Assembly: GCA_946480465.1 (NCBI GenBank)
Contig: CAMLJY010000030.1
Span: 8,253 to 72,252, forward strand
DNA length: 64,000 nucleotides
From: an uncultured Burkholderiales bacterium
GTDB lineage: Bacteria > Pseudomonadota > Gammaproteobacteria > Burkholderiales > Burkholderiaceae
Direction of reading: 5' to 3'
Shown: positions 44,527 through 53,945 of the stretch, piece after piece
Numbering within the stretch: position 1 is the first letter of the stretch
How the letters are laid out: the number at the start of each line of letters is the position of its first letter
Translations under genes and position numbers: made by a program
The notes under the pieces: model-generated
Seen by the model: only the letters and a program-made list of their open reading frames with translations
Told to the model about the DNA's origin: nothing
The model's database searches: none

Positions 44527-45753
44527 ATGTCAAGCTCCGAGTTCCCGATCACCGACCGAACCCGCGAGGCGCTGGCGACCTCGTTGCGCGGTTGCGACGA
44601 ATTGCTGCCGGAAGCGGATTGGCTGCGCAAACTGGCCCGCTCGGAAGCCACGGGTACGCCACTGCGCATCAAGCTGGGCCTGGACCCGACCGCACCTGAC
44701 CTGCACCTGGGCCACACCGTGGTCCTGAACAAGATGCGCCAGTTGCAGGACCTGGGACATCAAGTGATCTTCCTGGTCGGCGATTTCACCTCGATGATCG
44801 GCGACCCCTCCGGCCGCAACACGACGCGGCCGCCGCTCACGCGGGAGCAGATCGAAGCCAACGCCCAGACCTACTATGCGCAAGCCAGCCTGGTGCTGGA
44901 CCCGGCGCGTACCGAGATTCGCTACAACAGCGAGTGGAGTGATGCGCTGGGTGCGCGCGGCATGGTCCAGCTCGCCGCGCAGTACACGGTGGCGCGGATG
45001 ATGGAGCGCGACGACTTCAGCAAGCGCTTCAAGGCCGGCACGCCGATCAGCGTGCACGAGTTCCTGTATCCGCTGATGCAGGGCTACGACTCCGTGGCGC
45101 TGAAGGCCGACCTGGAGCTGGGCGGCACCGACCAGAAGTTCAACCTGCTGATGGGCCGCCACCTGCAGCAGGAGCACGGCCAGGAGCCGCAGTGCATCCT
45201 GACGATGCCGCTGCTGGAGGGCCTGGACGGCGTCGAGAAGATGTCGAAGAGCAAGAACAACTACATCGGCATCACCGAGCCGGCGAACACCATGTTCGCC
45301 AAGGTTCTGTCGATCAGCGACGAGTTGATGTGGCGCTGGTTCACGTTGCTGAGCTTCAAGTCCGAAAGGGAGATCGCGACCCTGAAGGAGATGGTTCAGG
45401 CCGGCCGCAACCCGAAGGAGGCGAAGGTGCTCCTGGCGCGCGAGATCGTCACGCGATTCCACGGATCGGCGGCGGCCGATGCGGCGGAGCAGGATTTCAA
45501 CAATCGCGCCCGCGGCGGCATTCCAGATGAGCTGGACCAGGTCACCTTGTCCGGTGCGCCGCTCGCGATCGGCGCGTTGCTGAAGCAGGCGGGGCTGGCA
45601 CCGTCGACCAGCGAAGCGCTGCGCCTCGTCGACCAGGGCGGCGTGCGCATCGACGGGGCCGTGGTCAGCGATCGCGGCCTGAAGGTGGCCGCCGGCACCT
45701 GCGTCGTGCAGGTGGGCAAGCGCAAGTTCGCGCGGGTGACGCTGACATCCTGA
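44527..45753 (+). CDS. tyrS: Tyrosyl-tRNA synthetase
   Basis: A 408-residue class I synthetase of the TyrZ/long type. [13 protein letters not shown] contains the HIGH-equivalent [15 protein letters not shown] is the KMSKS loop; the C-terminal S4 domain (about 345-408) includes [15 protein letters not shown]. Acts in the cytosol to charge tRNA-Tyr. The ATG at 44527 is the first plausible start after the promoter. A short CCCGC-ACAAC-GCGGG hairpin lies after the stop. Confidence 0.98.
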   Translation: MSSSEFPITDRTREALATSLRGCDELLPEADWLRKLARSEATGTPLRIKLGLDPTAPDLHLGHTVVLNKMRQLQDLGHQVIFLVGDFTSMIGDPSGRNTTRPPLTREQIEANAQTYYAQASLVLDPARTEIRYNSEWSDALGARGMVQLAAQYTVARMMERDDFSKRFKAGTPISVHEFLYPLMQGYDSVALKADLELGGTDQKFNLLMGRHLQQEHGQEPQCILTMPLLEGLDGVEKMSKSKNNYIGITEPANTMFAKVLSISDELMWRWFTLLSFKSEREIATLKEMVQAGRNPKEAKVLLAREIVTRFHGSAAADAAEQDFNNRARGGIPDELDQVTLSGAPLAIGALLKQAGLAPSTSEALRLVDQGGVRIDGAVVSDRGLKVAAGTCVVQVGKRKFARVTLTS

Positions 45754-45833
45754 GCCGCCGGCCCCGCACAACGCGGGAAAGTACGCGTTTTCGCGGCGAT
45801 CGAGCGCGTCTGAAGTCTTCGAGAATCCAGGCC

Positions 45834-46235
45834 ATGTCTTTCCCGACTTCTCGCCGCGCCGCCTGTTGCGTGATCGCGGCCTGCCTCGGTGGCACCGCTG
45901 GCGTCGTTCGTGCCGCCCCGTCGCCGGTCGAAATGGCCCGCATCGAGCGCCTGCTGGTGATGATCGGCTCGCGGCGCGACATGCGCCTGCTGCGCAACGG
46001 CACCGAGCATGACACCGATACCGCAGTGTCCTTCCTGCGCGGCAAGCTCAAGCACCACGCCAGCGGCATCAAGACGGCTGAGGAGTTCATCGACCGCCTG
46101 GCTTCGCGCTCGAGCACGACAGGCCAGCTGTACTTGGTGCGGATGTCGGACGGGCGCCAGATTCCCGCAGGCGACTTCCTGCGCATCGAGCTGGCGCGGC
46201 TGGACAAGGCGGCCGCGGCTTCAGCGGCGCGTTGA
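45834..46235 (+). CDS. DUF5329 family exported protein
   Basis: A 133-residue protein with a signal peptide (RRAACCVIAACLGGTAGVVRAA, cut for display; residues about 7-28). The mature part has IERLLVMIGSRRDMRLLRNGTEHD and AVSFLRGKLKHHASGIKTAEEFIDRLASRSS, matching the DUF5329 family. It is periplasmic by prediction. Function unknown. The size is normal for the family and the gene is alone between tyrS and a CDF transporter. Confidence 0.8.
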   Translation: MSFPTSRRAACCVIAACLGGTAGVVRAAPSPVEMARIERLLVMIGSRRDMRLLRNGTEHDTDTAVSFLRGKLKHHASGIKTAEEFIDRLASRSSTTGQLYLVRMSDGRQIPAGDFLRIELARLDKAAAASAAR

Positions 46236-46296
46236 CGGTATTCCGGGTGCGCATGGGCGCCCCGGTCGAGTGGAGCGGCCGGCCGACAATGGCCGT

Positions 46297-47187
46297 ATGA
46301 AGGCCTCGTCCTACCTGAAGCTGTCGGTCGTGGTGGCGCTGGCCACCATCGTGCTGAAAACTGCCGCCTGGCGCGCGACCGGCTCGGTGGGCCTCCTGTC
46401 CGACGCGCTGGAATCGCTGGTGAACCTGGCGGGCGCGCTGTTCGCGCTGTTGATGGTCACGGTGGCGGCCCAGCCTGCCGACGAGGAGCATCCCTACGGC
46501 CACCACAAGGCCGAGTACTTCTCGGCCGGTTTCGAGGGCGTGCTCATCGTGGCCGCGGCGCTCGCCATCGTGTGGGAGGCGCTTGGCCGCTTCACCCGGG
46601 CCGAGCCGCTGCAGTCGCTGGGCCTGGGCGTCGCGCTGTCGGTGGCCGCTTCGGTGCTGAACGGCGTGCTGGCGGTCGCGATGAAGCGGGCCGCGCACGC
46701 GCAGCGCTCGGAGGCACTGGCCGCCGACGCGCGGCACCTGATGACCGATGTCTGGACCTCGATCGGCGTCGTCGCTGGTGTCGGCGCGGTGCAGCTCACC
46801 GGCTGGCTCTGGCTGGACCCGGTGATCGCGATCGTGGTGGCCGGCAACATCGCCCGGGAGGGCTGGTGGCTCACCCGGCGCTCGGTCGATGGGCTGATGG
46901 ACCGGGCGATCGAGACGCCGGTGCGGCAGCAGATCGAGCGCACGCTGGCCGGCTTCGCGCACCCCACCATCCGCTTCGACCACCTGTCGACGCGGCGCGC
47001 CGGCCAGCGCCGCTTCGCTGACCTGCACATGCACATGCCGGCGGACTGGACATTGCGCCGCGCGGCCGCGCTGCGCGGCAACGTGGAACAGGCGCTGATG
47101 AGCGCCGTGCCGGGCTTGCGCGTGACGATCCAGCTGCTGCCACTGGACGTCGAGGCCCACTTAGCAGACGAAAAGGATCCCTTGTGA
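46297..47187 (+). CDS. Cation diffusion facilitator family transporter
   Basis: A 296-residue protein with six predicted membrane helices. The metal site motifs are [11 protein letters not shown] in helix 2, [14 protein letters not shown] after it, and [13 protein letters not shown] in helix 5 (the HxxxD pair), and a C-terminal cytosolic domain ends with [13 protein letters not shown]. It exports zinc, iron or similar divalent metal in exchange for protons. The ATG at 46297 is chosen; it overlaps dtd by four bases at its end. Metal specificity cannot be read. Confidence 0.92.
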   Translation: MKASSYLKLSVVVALATIVLKTAAWRATGSVGLLSDALESLVNLAGALFALLMVTVAAQPADEEHPYGHHKAEYFSAGFEGVLIVAAALAIVWEALGRFTRAEPLQSLGLGVALSVAASVLNGVLAVAMKRAAHAQRSEALAADARHLMTDVWTSIGVVAGVGAVQLTGWLWLDPVIAIVVAGNIAREGWWLTRRSVDGLMDRAIETPVRQQIERTLAGFAHPTIRFDHLSTRRAGQRRFADLHMHMPADWTLRRAAALRGNVEQALMSAVPGLRVTIQLLPLDVEAHLADEKDPL

Positions 47188-47624
47188 TCGGATTGATTCA
47201 ACGGGTGGCAGAGGCCCGCGTGACGGTGCATGGCCGCCTGACGGGCGAGATCGGGCGCGGGCTGCTGGTGCTGGTGTGCGCCGAGTCGGCGGACACGGAG
47301 GCGCAGGCGCTGAAGCTGGTCGACAAGCTGTTGAAGCTGCGCATCTTCAGCGACGAGGCCGGCAAGATGAACCGCAGCGTGGTCGACGTCGGCGGCGGGC
47401 TGCTGATCGTCAGCCAGTTCACGCTGGCGGCCGACGTGTCGGGCGGCAACCGCCCCAGCTTCACAGGGGCGGCCGGGCCGGAGCTGGGCCGGCGGCTCTA
47501 CGAGAAGGTGGTGGAACTCGCCCGTGCACGCCACCCCCAGGTGGCGACGGGCGAGTTCGGGGCCGACATGAAGGTCGGCCTGGTCAACGACGGACCGGTG
47601 ACGATCCCGATCCGCATCGTTTGA
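47184..47624 (+). CDS. dtd: D-aminoacyl-tRNA deacylase
   Basis: A 146-residue protein of standard length. [17 protein letters not shown] and NDGPVTIPI form the active-site cross-subunit motifs of DTD. It removes D-amino acids (and glycine) from mischarged tRNA. The GTG at 47184 overlaps the CDF stop as GTGA. Convergent with the Bug-type gene nine bases away, without a terminator. Confidence 0.97.
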   Translation: MIGLIQRVAEARVTVHGRLTGEIGRGLLVLVCAESADTEAQALKLVDKLLKLRIFSDEAGKMNRSVVDVGGGLLIVSQFTLAADVSGGNRPSFTGAAGPELGRRLYEKVVELARARHPQVATGEFGADMKVGLVNDGPVTIPIRIV

Positions 47625-47633
47625 GGCGGCCGG

Positions 47634-48602
47634 TCAGTCCGCGTACTGTCCGGCGGCCTTGATCGCCGGGCCCCACTTGTTGATTTCGGCCTCGACGAAT
47701 TTCTTGTGCTCGGCCCCGTTCACGCGGGCATCGGTCACCACGACGGCGCCCAGGGCTTCCTGGCGCTTGATGAACTCAGGCTCCTTCAGCGCCGCCTTCA
47801 ACGCGGTGTTGACCTTGTCGAGCGTGGCCTTGGGCGTGCCCTTGGGCGCATACAGGCCGTGCCAGATCGACACGTTGAAGCCCTTCACGCCCGACTCGTC
47901 CAGCGTCGGCAGCTTGGCCAGGGCGGGCGTGGTCAGGCGCTTGGTCGTGGTGACGGCGAAGGCCTTGATCTTGCCGGCCTCGATCTGGCCGGTGGTGTTG
48001 GTGGTCTGGTCGCACATGATGTCCACCTGGCCGCCGAGCAGGTCGTTCATGGCCGGTGCCGTGCCCTTGTAGGGCACGGTGGTCATGTCGATCTTCAGGT
48101 TCTGCTGCAGCAGCAGGCCGCACAGGTGCGATGCGGCGCCCAGGCCGGCATTGGCGAGGTTGATCTTGCCCTTGTTCTGCTCCAGCCACTTCAGCAGCTC
48201 GCTGAAGTTGTTGGCCGGCAGGGTCGGGCGGCCGACGACGGTCATCGGCACTTCATTGACCAGGCCGGCGTACTCGAAGTCTTCCAGCGTCTTGAAGGGC
48301 AGGTTGCGGTACAGCGCGGGCGAGGTCGCCATGCCGATGTGGTGCAGCAGCAGCGTGTAGCCGTCCGGCGCCGCCTTCGCGACCTTGGACGCGCCCAGCG
48401 TGCCGCCGGCGCCGCCGACGTTCTCGATGATGACCGGCTGGCCGAGCTTCTGGCGCAGCACGTCGCCCAGGTCGCGCGCGACTTTGTCGGTCGGACCGCC
48501 CGCGGCGAAAGGCACGACGATCGTGACCGGCTTCTCGGGGTATTCGGCGAACGCGGCGGTGGCCAGCATCGAGGCCACGGTGGCGATCAGCAGCTTCTTC
48601 AT
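47634..48602 (-). CDS. Bug-family (TctC) tripartite tricarboxylate transporter solute-binding protein
   Basis: A 322-residue exported protein. The signal peptide MKKLLIATVASMLATAAFA is followed by YPEKPVTIVVPFAAGGPTDKVAR, the universal Bug start, and GAGGTLGASKVAKAAPDGYTLL, both typical of the family. It binds a carboxylate or similar small molecule in the periplasm. No membrane subunit is adjacent, as is common for orphan Bug genes in Burkholderiales. The ATG at 48602 is chosen for the signal peptide; GGAGACC lies before it. Confidence 0.93.
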   Translation of the reverse strand: MKKLLIATVASMLATAAFAEYPEKPVTIVVPFAAGGPTDKVARDLGDVLRQKLGQPVIIENVGGAGGTLGASKVAKAAPDGYTLLLHHIGMATSPALYRNLPFKTLEDFEYAGLVNEVPMTVVGRPTLPANNFSELLKWLEQNKGKINLANAGLGAASHLCGLLLQQNLKIDMTTVPYKGTAPAMNDLLGGQVDIMCDQTTNTTGQIEAGKIKAFAVTTTKRLTTPALAKLPTLDESGVKGFNVSIWHGLYAPKGTPKATLDKVNTALKAALKEPEFIKRQEALGAVVVTDARVNGAEHKKFVEAEINKWGPAIKAAGQYAD

Positions 48603-48665
48603 CTCGGTCTCCTTCAGGGCCTGGGACTTGGCCAGTGACATAACGGAAGCCGGATGCTACGAAAG

Positions 48666-48679
48666 CGGCGCGCGCGCCG
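48666..48679. repeat. 14-bp GC palindrome upstream of the Bug-type gene
   Basis: CGGCGCGCGCGCCG, a perfect palindrome in the 155-bp space between the Bug gene and the PaaK-like gene. It might be an operator or a chance alternating GC run. Confidence 0.35.
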
Positions 48680-48757
48680 AACGACGGGAACTACCTATGC
48701 GCCGCTTGGGGTTTGTGCCAAATCAGAAGCCCGAAGAGGCCCGGGCCGCCGTGCATT

Positions 48758-50020
48758 TCAGCGGTAACTGCGCGCGTCCTCGATCACCTTGCCGTCGTTG
48801 GGCAGCCCGCCGGGTGCGGTGAACTCCACGTCGGCACGCAGCTTGGTGACGTCGCGCACGCTCCCGGCGATGGCGCTGGCCAGGCCATCAGGCGCGGAGG
48901 CCACCTCGGCTCGCAGGGTCATCTGGTCGTTCGCCATCTCGCCGCTGACCACCAGCCGCGCGCGCACGACTTCCGGATGCCGGCGCACGATCTCCGCCAC
49001 CTGGCTCGGGTGCACGAACATGCCGCGCACCTTGGCGGTCTGGTCGGCGCGGCCGAGCCAGCCCTTGATGCGCGTGTTCGTGCGGCCGCTGGGGCAGGGG
49101 CCGGCCATCACGGCGGACAGGTCTCCGGTGCCGAAGCGGATCAGCGGGTAGTCCGGGTTCAGCACCGTGACGACGACCTCGCCGACCTCGCCTTCGGGCA
49201 CCGGGTCGGCGGTGCCCGGACGCACGATCTCCAGGATGACCGCCTCGTCCAGCACCAGGCCTTCGCGGGCCGGCGTTTCGTAGGCGATCAGGCCGGCATC
49301 GGCGGTGGCGTAGCTTTGGTAGGCCTCGATGCCGCGTTCGCGCAGCCAGTCGCGCAGCGAGGGCGGGAAGGCCTCTCCGCCGACCATGGCCTTGGTCAGC
49401 GACCCGATCGGCGCGCCGGTCTCGGCCGCCTTCTCGACCAGGATCTTCAGGAAGCTGGGCGTGCCGATGTAGCCGTGCGGCTTGAGGTCGGCGATGGCCT
49501 GCAGCTGCAGCTCGGTGTTGCCGACGCCGCCGGCGAAGGTGGTGCAGCCCACCGCATGGGCACCGGCCTCCATCATGGCGCCGGCGGGGGTCAGGTGGTA
49601 GCTGAAGCTGCAGTGCGCCAAGTCGCCCGCGCGGAAACCGGCGGCGTGGATGGAGCGCGCCATGCGCCAGTAGTCGTCCGCCCCGCCCTCCGGCTCGTAG
49701 ATCGGGCCGGGCGACTGGAAGACGCGGCGCGCGCCGCGGCCACCGGCCACGCCGCGCCAGCCGATGGCCGAGTAACCCCCGAAAGGATCGTCCTCGCGGC
49801 GCGCCTTCTGCCGCTCCAGCAGCTCGTGCTTGCGCAGCACCGGCAGGGTGGCCAGCGCGGCCCGGCTGGTGACGGCGGCGGCCTCGACGCCGGCGAGCAG
49901 CTCGGCCATCGCCGGGCTGGCGCGCTGCGCCTGCGCCACCTGCGCGGGCAGCGCTGCCAGCAGCGCGGCTTCGCGGGCGGCCGGGTCGCGCGCCTCCAGG
50001 GTGTCGTAGAAGCGGTTCAT
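48758..50020 (-). CDS. Phenylacetate-CoA ligase-like enzyme (PaaK family)
   Basis: A 420-residue AMP-forming ligase of the PaaK type. HCSFSYHLTPAGAMMEAGAHAVGC corresponds to the family's central block (shown here in part), GYIGTPSFLK and MVGGEAFPPSLRDWL are conserved, and the C-terminal domain has LGRADQTAKVRGMFVHPSQV. It activates an aryl-carboxylic acid as the CoA thioester. ATG 50020 has AGGAGGAACG directly upstream and overlaps the 100-residue gene stop (ATGA). It is the last gene of the transporter operon. Confidence 0.87.
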   Translation of the reverse strand: MNRFYDTLEARDPAAREAALLAALPAQVAQAQRASPAMAELLAGVEAAAVTSRAALATLPVLRKHELLERQKARREDDPFGGYSAIGWRGVAGGRGARRVFQSPGPIYEPEGGADDYWRMARSIHAAGFRAGDLAHCSFSYHLTPAGAMMEAGAHAVGCTTFAGGVGNTELQLQAIADLKPHGYIGTPSFLKILVEKAAETGAPIGSLTKAMVGGEAFPPSLRDWLRERGIEAYQSYATADAGLIAYETPAREGLVLDEAVILEIVRPGTADPVPEGEVGEVVVTVLNPDYPLIRFGTGDLSAVMAGPCPSGRTNTRIKGWLGRADQTAKVRGMFVHPSQVAEIVRRHPEVVRARLVVSGEMANDQMTLRAEVASAPDGLASAIAGSVRDVTKLRADVEFTAPGGLPNDGKVIEDARSYR

Positions 50021-50319
50021 CGTTCCTCCTCTGTCCAGCGCGCGAGCCGGCGCTTCACTTCGTCGGTGAATCTGCGCACCTCCGGGCTGCCGCCCAGCCT
50101 GAATGCCTCCCACTCGGGCGTGCCGCCGCGCATCGGACGCTTCGCCAGCCGGGCGTCGATGTGCTGGTCGGTGGCGGCCAGCTCGATGACGCGCGAGCCT
50201 TTCAGCTCGAAAGCGTCGCCGCGTTCGGTCAGGGTGCGAAGGTCGCGCAGCGTGCGCTTGAGCAGCACCAGCGTCTCGGCGGGCTTGAACGGCGGCAGGG
50301 CGAAAAAGTCATCGTTCAT
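50017..50319 (-). CDS. Conserved small hypothetical protein of the transporter operon
   Basis: A 100-residue protein without signal or membrane segment. FKPAETLVLLKRTLRDLRTLTERGDAFELKGSRVIEL (central helix plus strand, shortened here) and the Arg-rich tail KRRLARWTEEER suggest a small helical protein. I recall unnamed proteins of this size beside PaaK-like ligases in related species, but no function is known. ATG at 50319; coupled to the ligase. Confidence 0.65.
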   Translation of the reverse strand: MNDDFFALPPFKPAETLVLLKRTLRDLRTLTERGDAFELKGSRVIELAATDQHIDARLAKRPMRGGTPEWEAFRLGGSPEVRRFTDEVKRRLARWTEEER

Positions 50320-50395
50320 CTGATATCACCTCGGTGACTGCGGCGGGCCCCGGGCGAACGCCGCGGAATCGGCTTGCCAGGCCGTTTTCGGGGGG

Positions 50396-51205
50396 TCACG
50401 CCAACCAGCGCTTGCGGCGCTTGTAGCTCTTGACGTCACGGAAGCTCTTGCGGTCGCCCCCACCCATGCCCAGGTAGAACTCCTTCACGTCCTCGTTCTC
50501 GCGCAGGTCCTTCGCGCTGCCGTCCATCACGATGCGGCCGTTCTCGAGGATGTAGCCGTAGTCGGCGTAGCGCAGCGCGATGTTGGTGTTCTGCTCGGCC
50601 AGCAGGAAGGTCACGCGCTCCTTGGTGTTCAGGTCCTTCACGATCTCGAACACCTCCTCGACGATCTGCGGCGCCAGGCCCATCGAGGGCTCGTCCAGCA
50701 GCACCATCTTCGGGTTGGCCATCAGCGCGCGGCCGATGGCGCACATCTGCTGCTCGCCGCCGGAGGTGTAGGCGGCCTGCGAGCCGCGCCGCGTCTTCAA
50801 ACGCGGAAAGTACGCGTACACCTTGTCCAGCGTCCGCTGCACCGCGGCCTGGCCGTCGCGGCGGGTGTAGGCCCCGGTCAGCAGGTTTTCCTCGATCGTC
50901 AGGTGGGCGAAGCAGTGGCGGCCTTCCATCACCTGGATCACGCCGCGGTCGACCATCTCGGCGGTGCTCAGCCTCTCGATGCGTTCGCCGCGCAGCTCGA
51001 TCGAGCCCTTGGTGACCTCTCCGCGCTCGCCGGCCAGCAGGTTGCTGACGGCGCGCAGCGTCGTCGTCTTGCCCGCGCCGTTGCCGCCGAGCAGCGCCAC
51101 CACCTTGCCCTCGGGCACCTGCAGCGAGACGCCCTTGAGCACCAGGATCACGTGGTTGTAGATGACCTCGATGCCGTTGACGTTCAAAAGGGTCGTCGCG
51201 CTCAT
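50396..51205 (-). CDS. LivF-type ABC transporter ATP-binding protein
   Basis: A 269-residue ATPase. Walker A GGNGAGKTT, signature YTSGGEQQMCAIGRAL, Walker B MVLLDEPSMGL and the H-loop-equivalent region (FLLAEQNTNIAL) are present. The extended Arg/Lys-rich C terminus (DRKSFRDVKSYKRRKRW) is typical of the aromatic/branched-chain-type transporters beside CoA ligases. It pairs with LivG-type ATPase at 54892. Start ATG 51205. Confidence 0.92.
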   Translation of the reverse strand: MSATTLLNVNGIEVIYNHVILVLKGVSLQVPEGKVVALLGGNGAGKTTTLRAVSNLLAGERGEVTKGSIELRGERIERLSTAEMVDRGVIQVMEGRHCFAHLTIEENLLTGAYTRRDGQAAVQRTLDKVYAYFPRLKTRRGSQAAYTSGGEQQMCAIGRALMANPKMVLLDEPSMGLAPQIVEEVFEIVKDLNTKERVTFLLAEQNTNIALRYADYGYILENGRIVMDGSAKDLRENEDVKEFYLGMGGGDRKSFRDVKSYKRRKRWLA

Positions 51206-51350
51206 GGTGCTCGCTTCGGTTGCTTCCCGGTGGGGCAGGTCGCCGAAGGGCGACCCGGGGGCGGTGCTGGCCGGCAGGCCGGACCCGGATCCGGGGCGCC
51301 CAGTCCGGCCTGGTGGCCCCGCGGTCGGCCGCCGCATGGCGGCCCGCCGA

Positions 51351-52685
51351 TCAGGACTGGCAGTCCTGCGGTGCGCGGCGCGTCAGCTTCTTCTCGTTCG
51401 CGTACTTGTCCGCGGCTGCCTTGATCATCGGCTTGATGAGCGACTCGTCCGACTGCATCCAGTCCGACGAGAAGTCCCACTTCTTGCCGTCCCAGGTGTG
51501 GATGCGGGCCCAGGTGGCGCCGCGGTGGTCGGCGCAGCTGGTGGAGATCGGCCGCATCACGCCGGCGAAGCCCAGCGCGTCCAGCTTCTTCTGGTCCAGC
51601 GCCAGGTTCTCGTAGCCCCAGCGCGCCTGCTCGCCGGTCATCACCTTGCCTTTGCCGTAGCGCTCCTGCGCGCGCTTGACGCCTTCGACTGCCAGCATCG
51701 CCGCCGTCAGGCCGCGCATGTAGAGCACCTGGCCGACCTCTTCCTTCGCACCGGTGCCCTGGCCCTTGCCGTGCACTTCCTTCAGGATCTCCTGAACGAT
51801 CTTGGCGTTGGGCTCGGCGCCGTGCTGCAGCGCCAGGCCGTTGTAGCCCTTGGCGCCGTCGCCCACGTCCTTCACGTCGGGTTCGGCCGCGGCCCACCAC
51901 ACGCCGTACATCTTGTCGCGCGGGAAGCCGGTGGCGAGGGCTTCCTTCAGCGCGGTGGAGTTCATGACGCCCCAGCCCCACAGGAACACGTAGTCGGGGC
52001 GGTTCTGGCGGATCTGCAGCCAGGTCGCCTTCTGCTCCACGCCGGGGTGGGCCACGGGCAGCAGCGTCAGGTCGAAGCCGTGCATCTTGCTGCGCTCCTG
52101 CAGCAGCGGGATCGGCTCCTTGCCGTAGGGGCTGTCGTGGTAGACCAGCGCGATCTTCTTGCCCTTGAGCTTGTCGAGGCCGCCTTCCTTCTTCCCGACG
52201 TGCTGGACCAGTACGTCGGCCGCGTCCCAGTAGGTGCCGGTGAGCGGGAAGTTCCACTTGAACACCATGCCGTCGGTGCTCTCGCTGCGGCCGTAGCCGG
52301 CGGTGATCAGCGGGATCTTGTCGCCCGGCGCCTTCTCGGTCAGTGCGAAGGTGATGCCGGTGGACAGCGGCTGGAACACGGTGGCGCCGCCGTTCTTGCC
52401 CTTCAGCCGTTCATAACACTCAACGCCCTTGTCCGTGGCGTAGCCGGTCTCGCATTCTTCGAAGACCACCTTGACGCCGTTGATGCCGCCCTTGGCATTG
52501 ACGTACTTCAGGTAGTCCACGTAGCCGTTGGCGAAGGGCACGCCGTTCGGGGCATAGGCGCCGGTGCGGTAGACCAGCACCGGAAAGAACTGCTCCTTGG
52601 CCTGCGCGAAGGCAGGCGCCGTGAGCAGGGTGCTCAGGCCGGCGCCAACGATGCCGGCGGCCAGTGCGAGGGATTTGAGTTTCAT
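51351..52685 (-). CDS. ABC transporter substrate-binding protein (branched-chain-type)
   Basis: A 444-residue type I periplasmic binding protein. The signal peptide (MKLKSLALAAGIVGAGLSTL and ending AFAQA) precedes QFFPVLVYRTGAYAPNGVPFA and, later, KIPLITAGYGRSESTDG and KIALVYHDSPYGKE. It is longer than amino-acid LivJ, like relatives for aromatic acids. Six aromatic and Cys residues in the second lobe may define specificity. ATG 52685 after GGAGGCAGAC. Upstream and downstream genes are all parts of the same transporter. Confidence 0.9.
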   Translation of the reverse strand: MKLKSLALAAGIVGAGLSTLLTAPAFAQAKEQFFPVLVYRTGAYAPNGVPFANGYVDYLKYVNAKGGINGVKVVFEECETGYATDKGVECYERLKGKNGGATVFQPLSTGITFALTEKAPGDKIPLITAGYGRSESTDGMVFKWNFPLTGTYWDAADVLVQHVGKKEGGLDKLKGKKIALVYHDSPYGKEPIPLLQERSKMHGFDLTLLPVAHPGVEQKATWLQIRQNRPDYVFLWGWGVMNSTALKEALATGFPRDKMYGVWWAAAEPDVKDVGDGAKGYNGLALQHGAEPNAKIVQEILKEVHGKGQGTGAKEEVGQVLYMRGLTAAMLAVEGVKRAQERYGKGKVMTGEQARWGYENLALDQKKLDALGFAGVMRPISTSCADHRGATWARIHTWDGKKWDFSSDWMQSDESLIKPMIKAAADKYANEKKLTRRAPQDCQS

Positions 52686-52768
52686 GTCTGCCTCCAGAGG
52701 GTGGGAACGTGCGTGCACTCGTCAGTGCTTCTTGGATGCCGCCGGGGTTGTCGACAAGATCTGCGGCG

Positions 52769-53827
52769 TCAATGCGGGAAGGGCCAGAGCCTGAGCTTCT
52801 CCTTGCCGATGGACCACAGGCGTGCCAGGCCGTGCGGCTCGACGATCAGGAAGAAGACGATCAGCGCGCCGAAGATCATGAAGGTGAGATGCGACGCGGC
52901 GGCGGTGGACAGTCCCACCGCGACGGTGAGGTTGTCCAGCGCGATCGGCAGGATGACGATGAAGGCGGCGCCGAAGAAGCTGCCCATGATCGAACCCAGC
53001 CCGCCGATGATGACCATGAACAGCAGCTGGAAGGAGCGGTCGATCGAGAAGGCCGCCGGCTCCCACGAACCCAGGTGCACGAAGCCCCACAGCGCGCCGG
53101 CCACGCCGACGAAAAACGAGCTGACCGCGAAGGCGGTGAGCTTGGCGTGCACCGGGCGGATGCCGATGACGGCGGCGGCGACGTCCATGTCGCGCATCGC
53201 CATCCAGGCGCGCCCGATGTGCCCGCGCACGAGGTTCTTCGCCACCAGGCCGAAGACCAGCACGAAGGCCAGGCAGAACAGGTACTTCTCGGCGGGGGTG
53301 TCGATGGTCCAGCCCAACAGCTTCAGCTCGGCCACCGAGACGGAGCCGGAGGATGAGTCGTTGGTGAACCACTTGATGCGCAGGAACGCCCAGTCGGTGA
53401 AGAACTGCGCGGCCAGCGTGGCCACCGCCAGGTACAGGCCCTTGATGCGCAGCGAGGGGATGCCGAACAGCACGCCGACCACCGTGGCGCACGCACCGCC
53501 CAGCAGGATGGCCGGCACCAGCGGCATGCCATCGATGCGGACCACGAAGTTGTAGGCCGCGTAGGCGCCTACCGCCATGAAGCCGCCGGTGCCCAGCGAG
53601 ATCTGCCCGCAATAGCCGACCAGGATGTTCAGTCCCAGCGCCGCGAGCGACAGGATGAGGAAGGGGATCAGGATGGCGCGGAACAGGTACTCCGGCGCGA
53701 ACAGCGGCACGGCGACCGCTGCCAGCACCAGCAGCGACAGCATGACCACGCGGTCCTGCAGGATCGGGAAGATCTGCTGGTCGGCTCGGTACGAGGTCTT
53801 GAACTGGCCGTTCTCACGGTAGAGCAT
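52769..53827 (-). CDS. LivM-type ABC transporter permease
   Basis: A 352-residue permease with about nine membrane helices. LNILVGYCGQISLGTGGFMAVGAYAAY carries the family signature GQISLG, and AVRDMDVAAAVIGI-type EAA loop appears as MRDMDVAAAVIGIRPVHAKL. Starts with an unusual polar N terminus (MLYRENGQFKTSYRADQQ), often seen in this sub-family. ATG 53827. Confidence 0.93.
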   Translation of the reverse strand: MLYRENGQFKTSYRADQQIFPILQDRVVMLSLLVLAAVAVPLFAPEYLFRAILIPFLILSLAALGLNILVGYCGQISLGTGGFMAVGAYAAYNFVVRIDGMPLVPAILLGGACATVVGVLFGIPSLRIKGLYLAVATLAAQFFTDWAFLRIKWFTNDSSSGSVSVAELKLLGWTIDTPAEKYLFCLAFVLVFGLVAKNLVRGHIGRAWMAMRDMDVAAAVIGIRPVHAKLTAFAVSSFFVGVAGALWGFVHLGSWEPAAFSIDRSFQLLFMVIIGGLGSIMGSFFGAAFIVILPIALDNLTVAVGLSTAAASHLTFMIFGALIVFFLIVEPHGLARLWSIGKEKLRLWPFPH

Positions 53828-53945
53828 GGTCGTTCCTTTTGCCAGTTATCCGCCGGTCAGGCCCGGTCGATGATCGTTTGGTTTCGGCCTGCTTCGCTCA
53901 ACTTGCTTCGCACCTGAGCCTTTGCCGAAGAATCACGGGTCATGG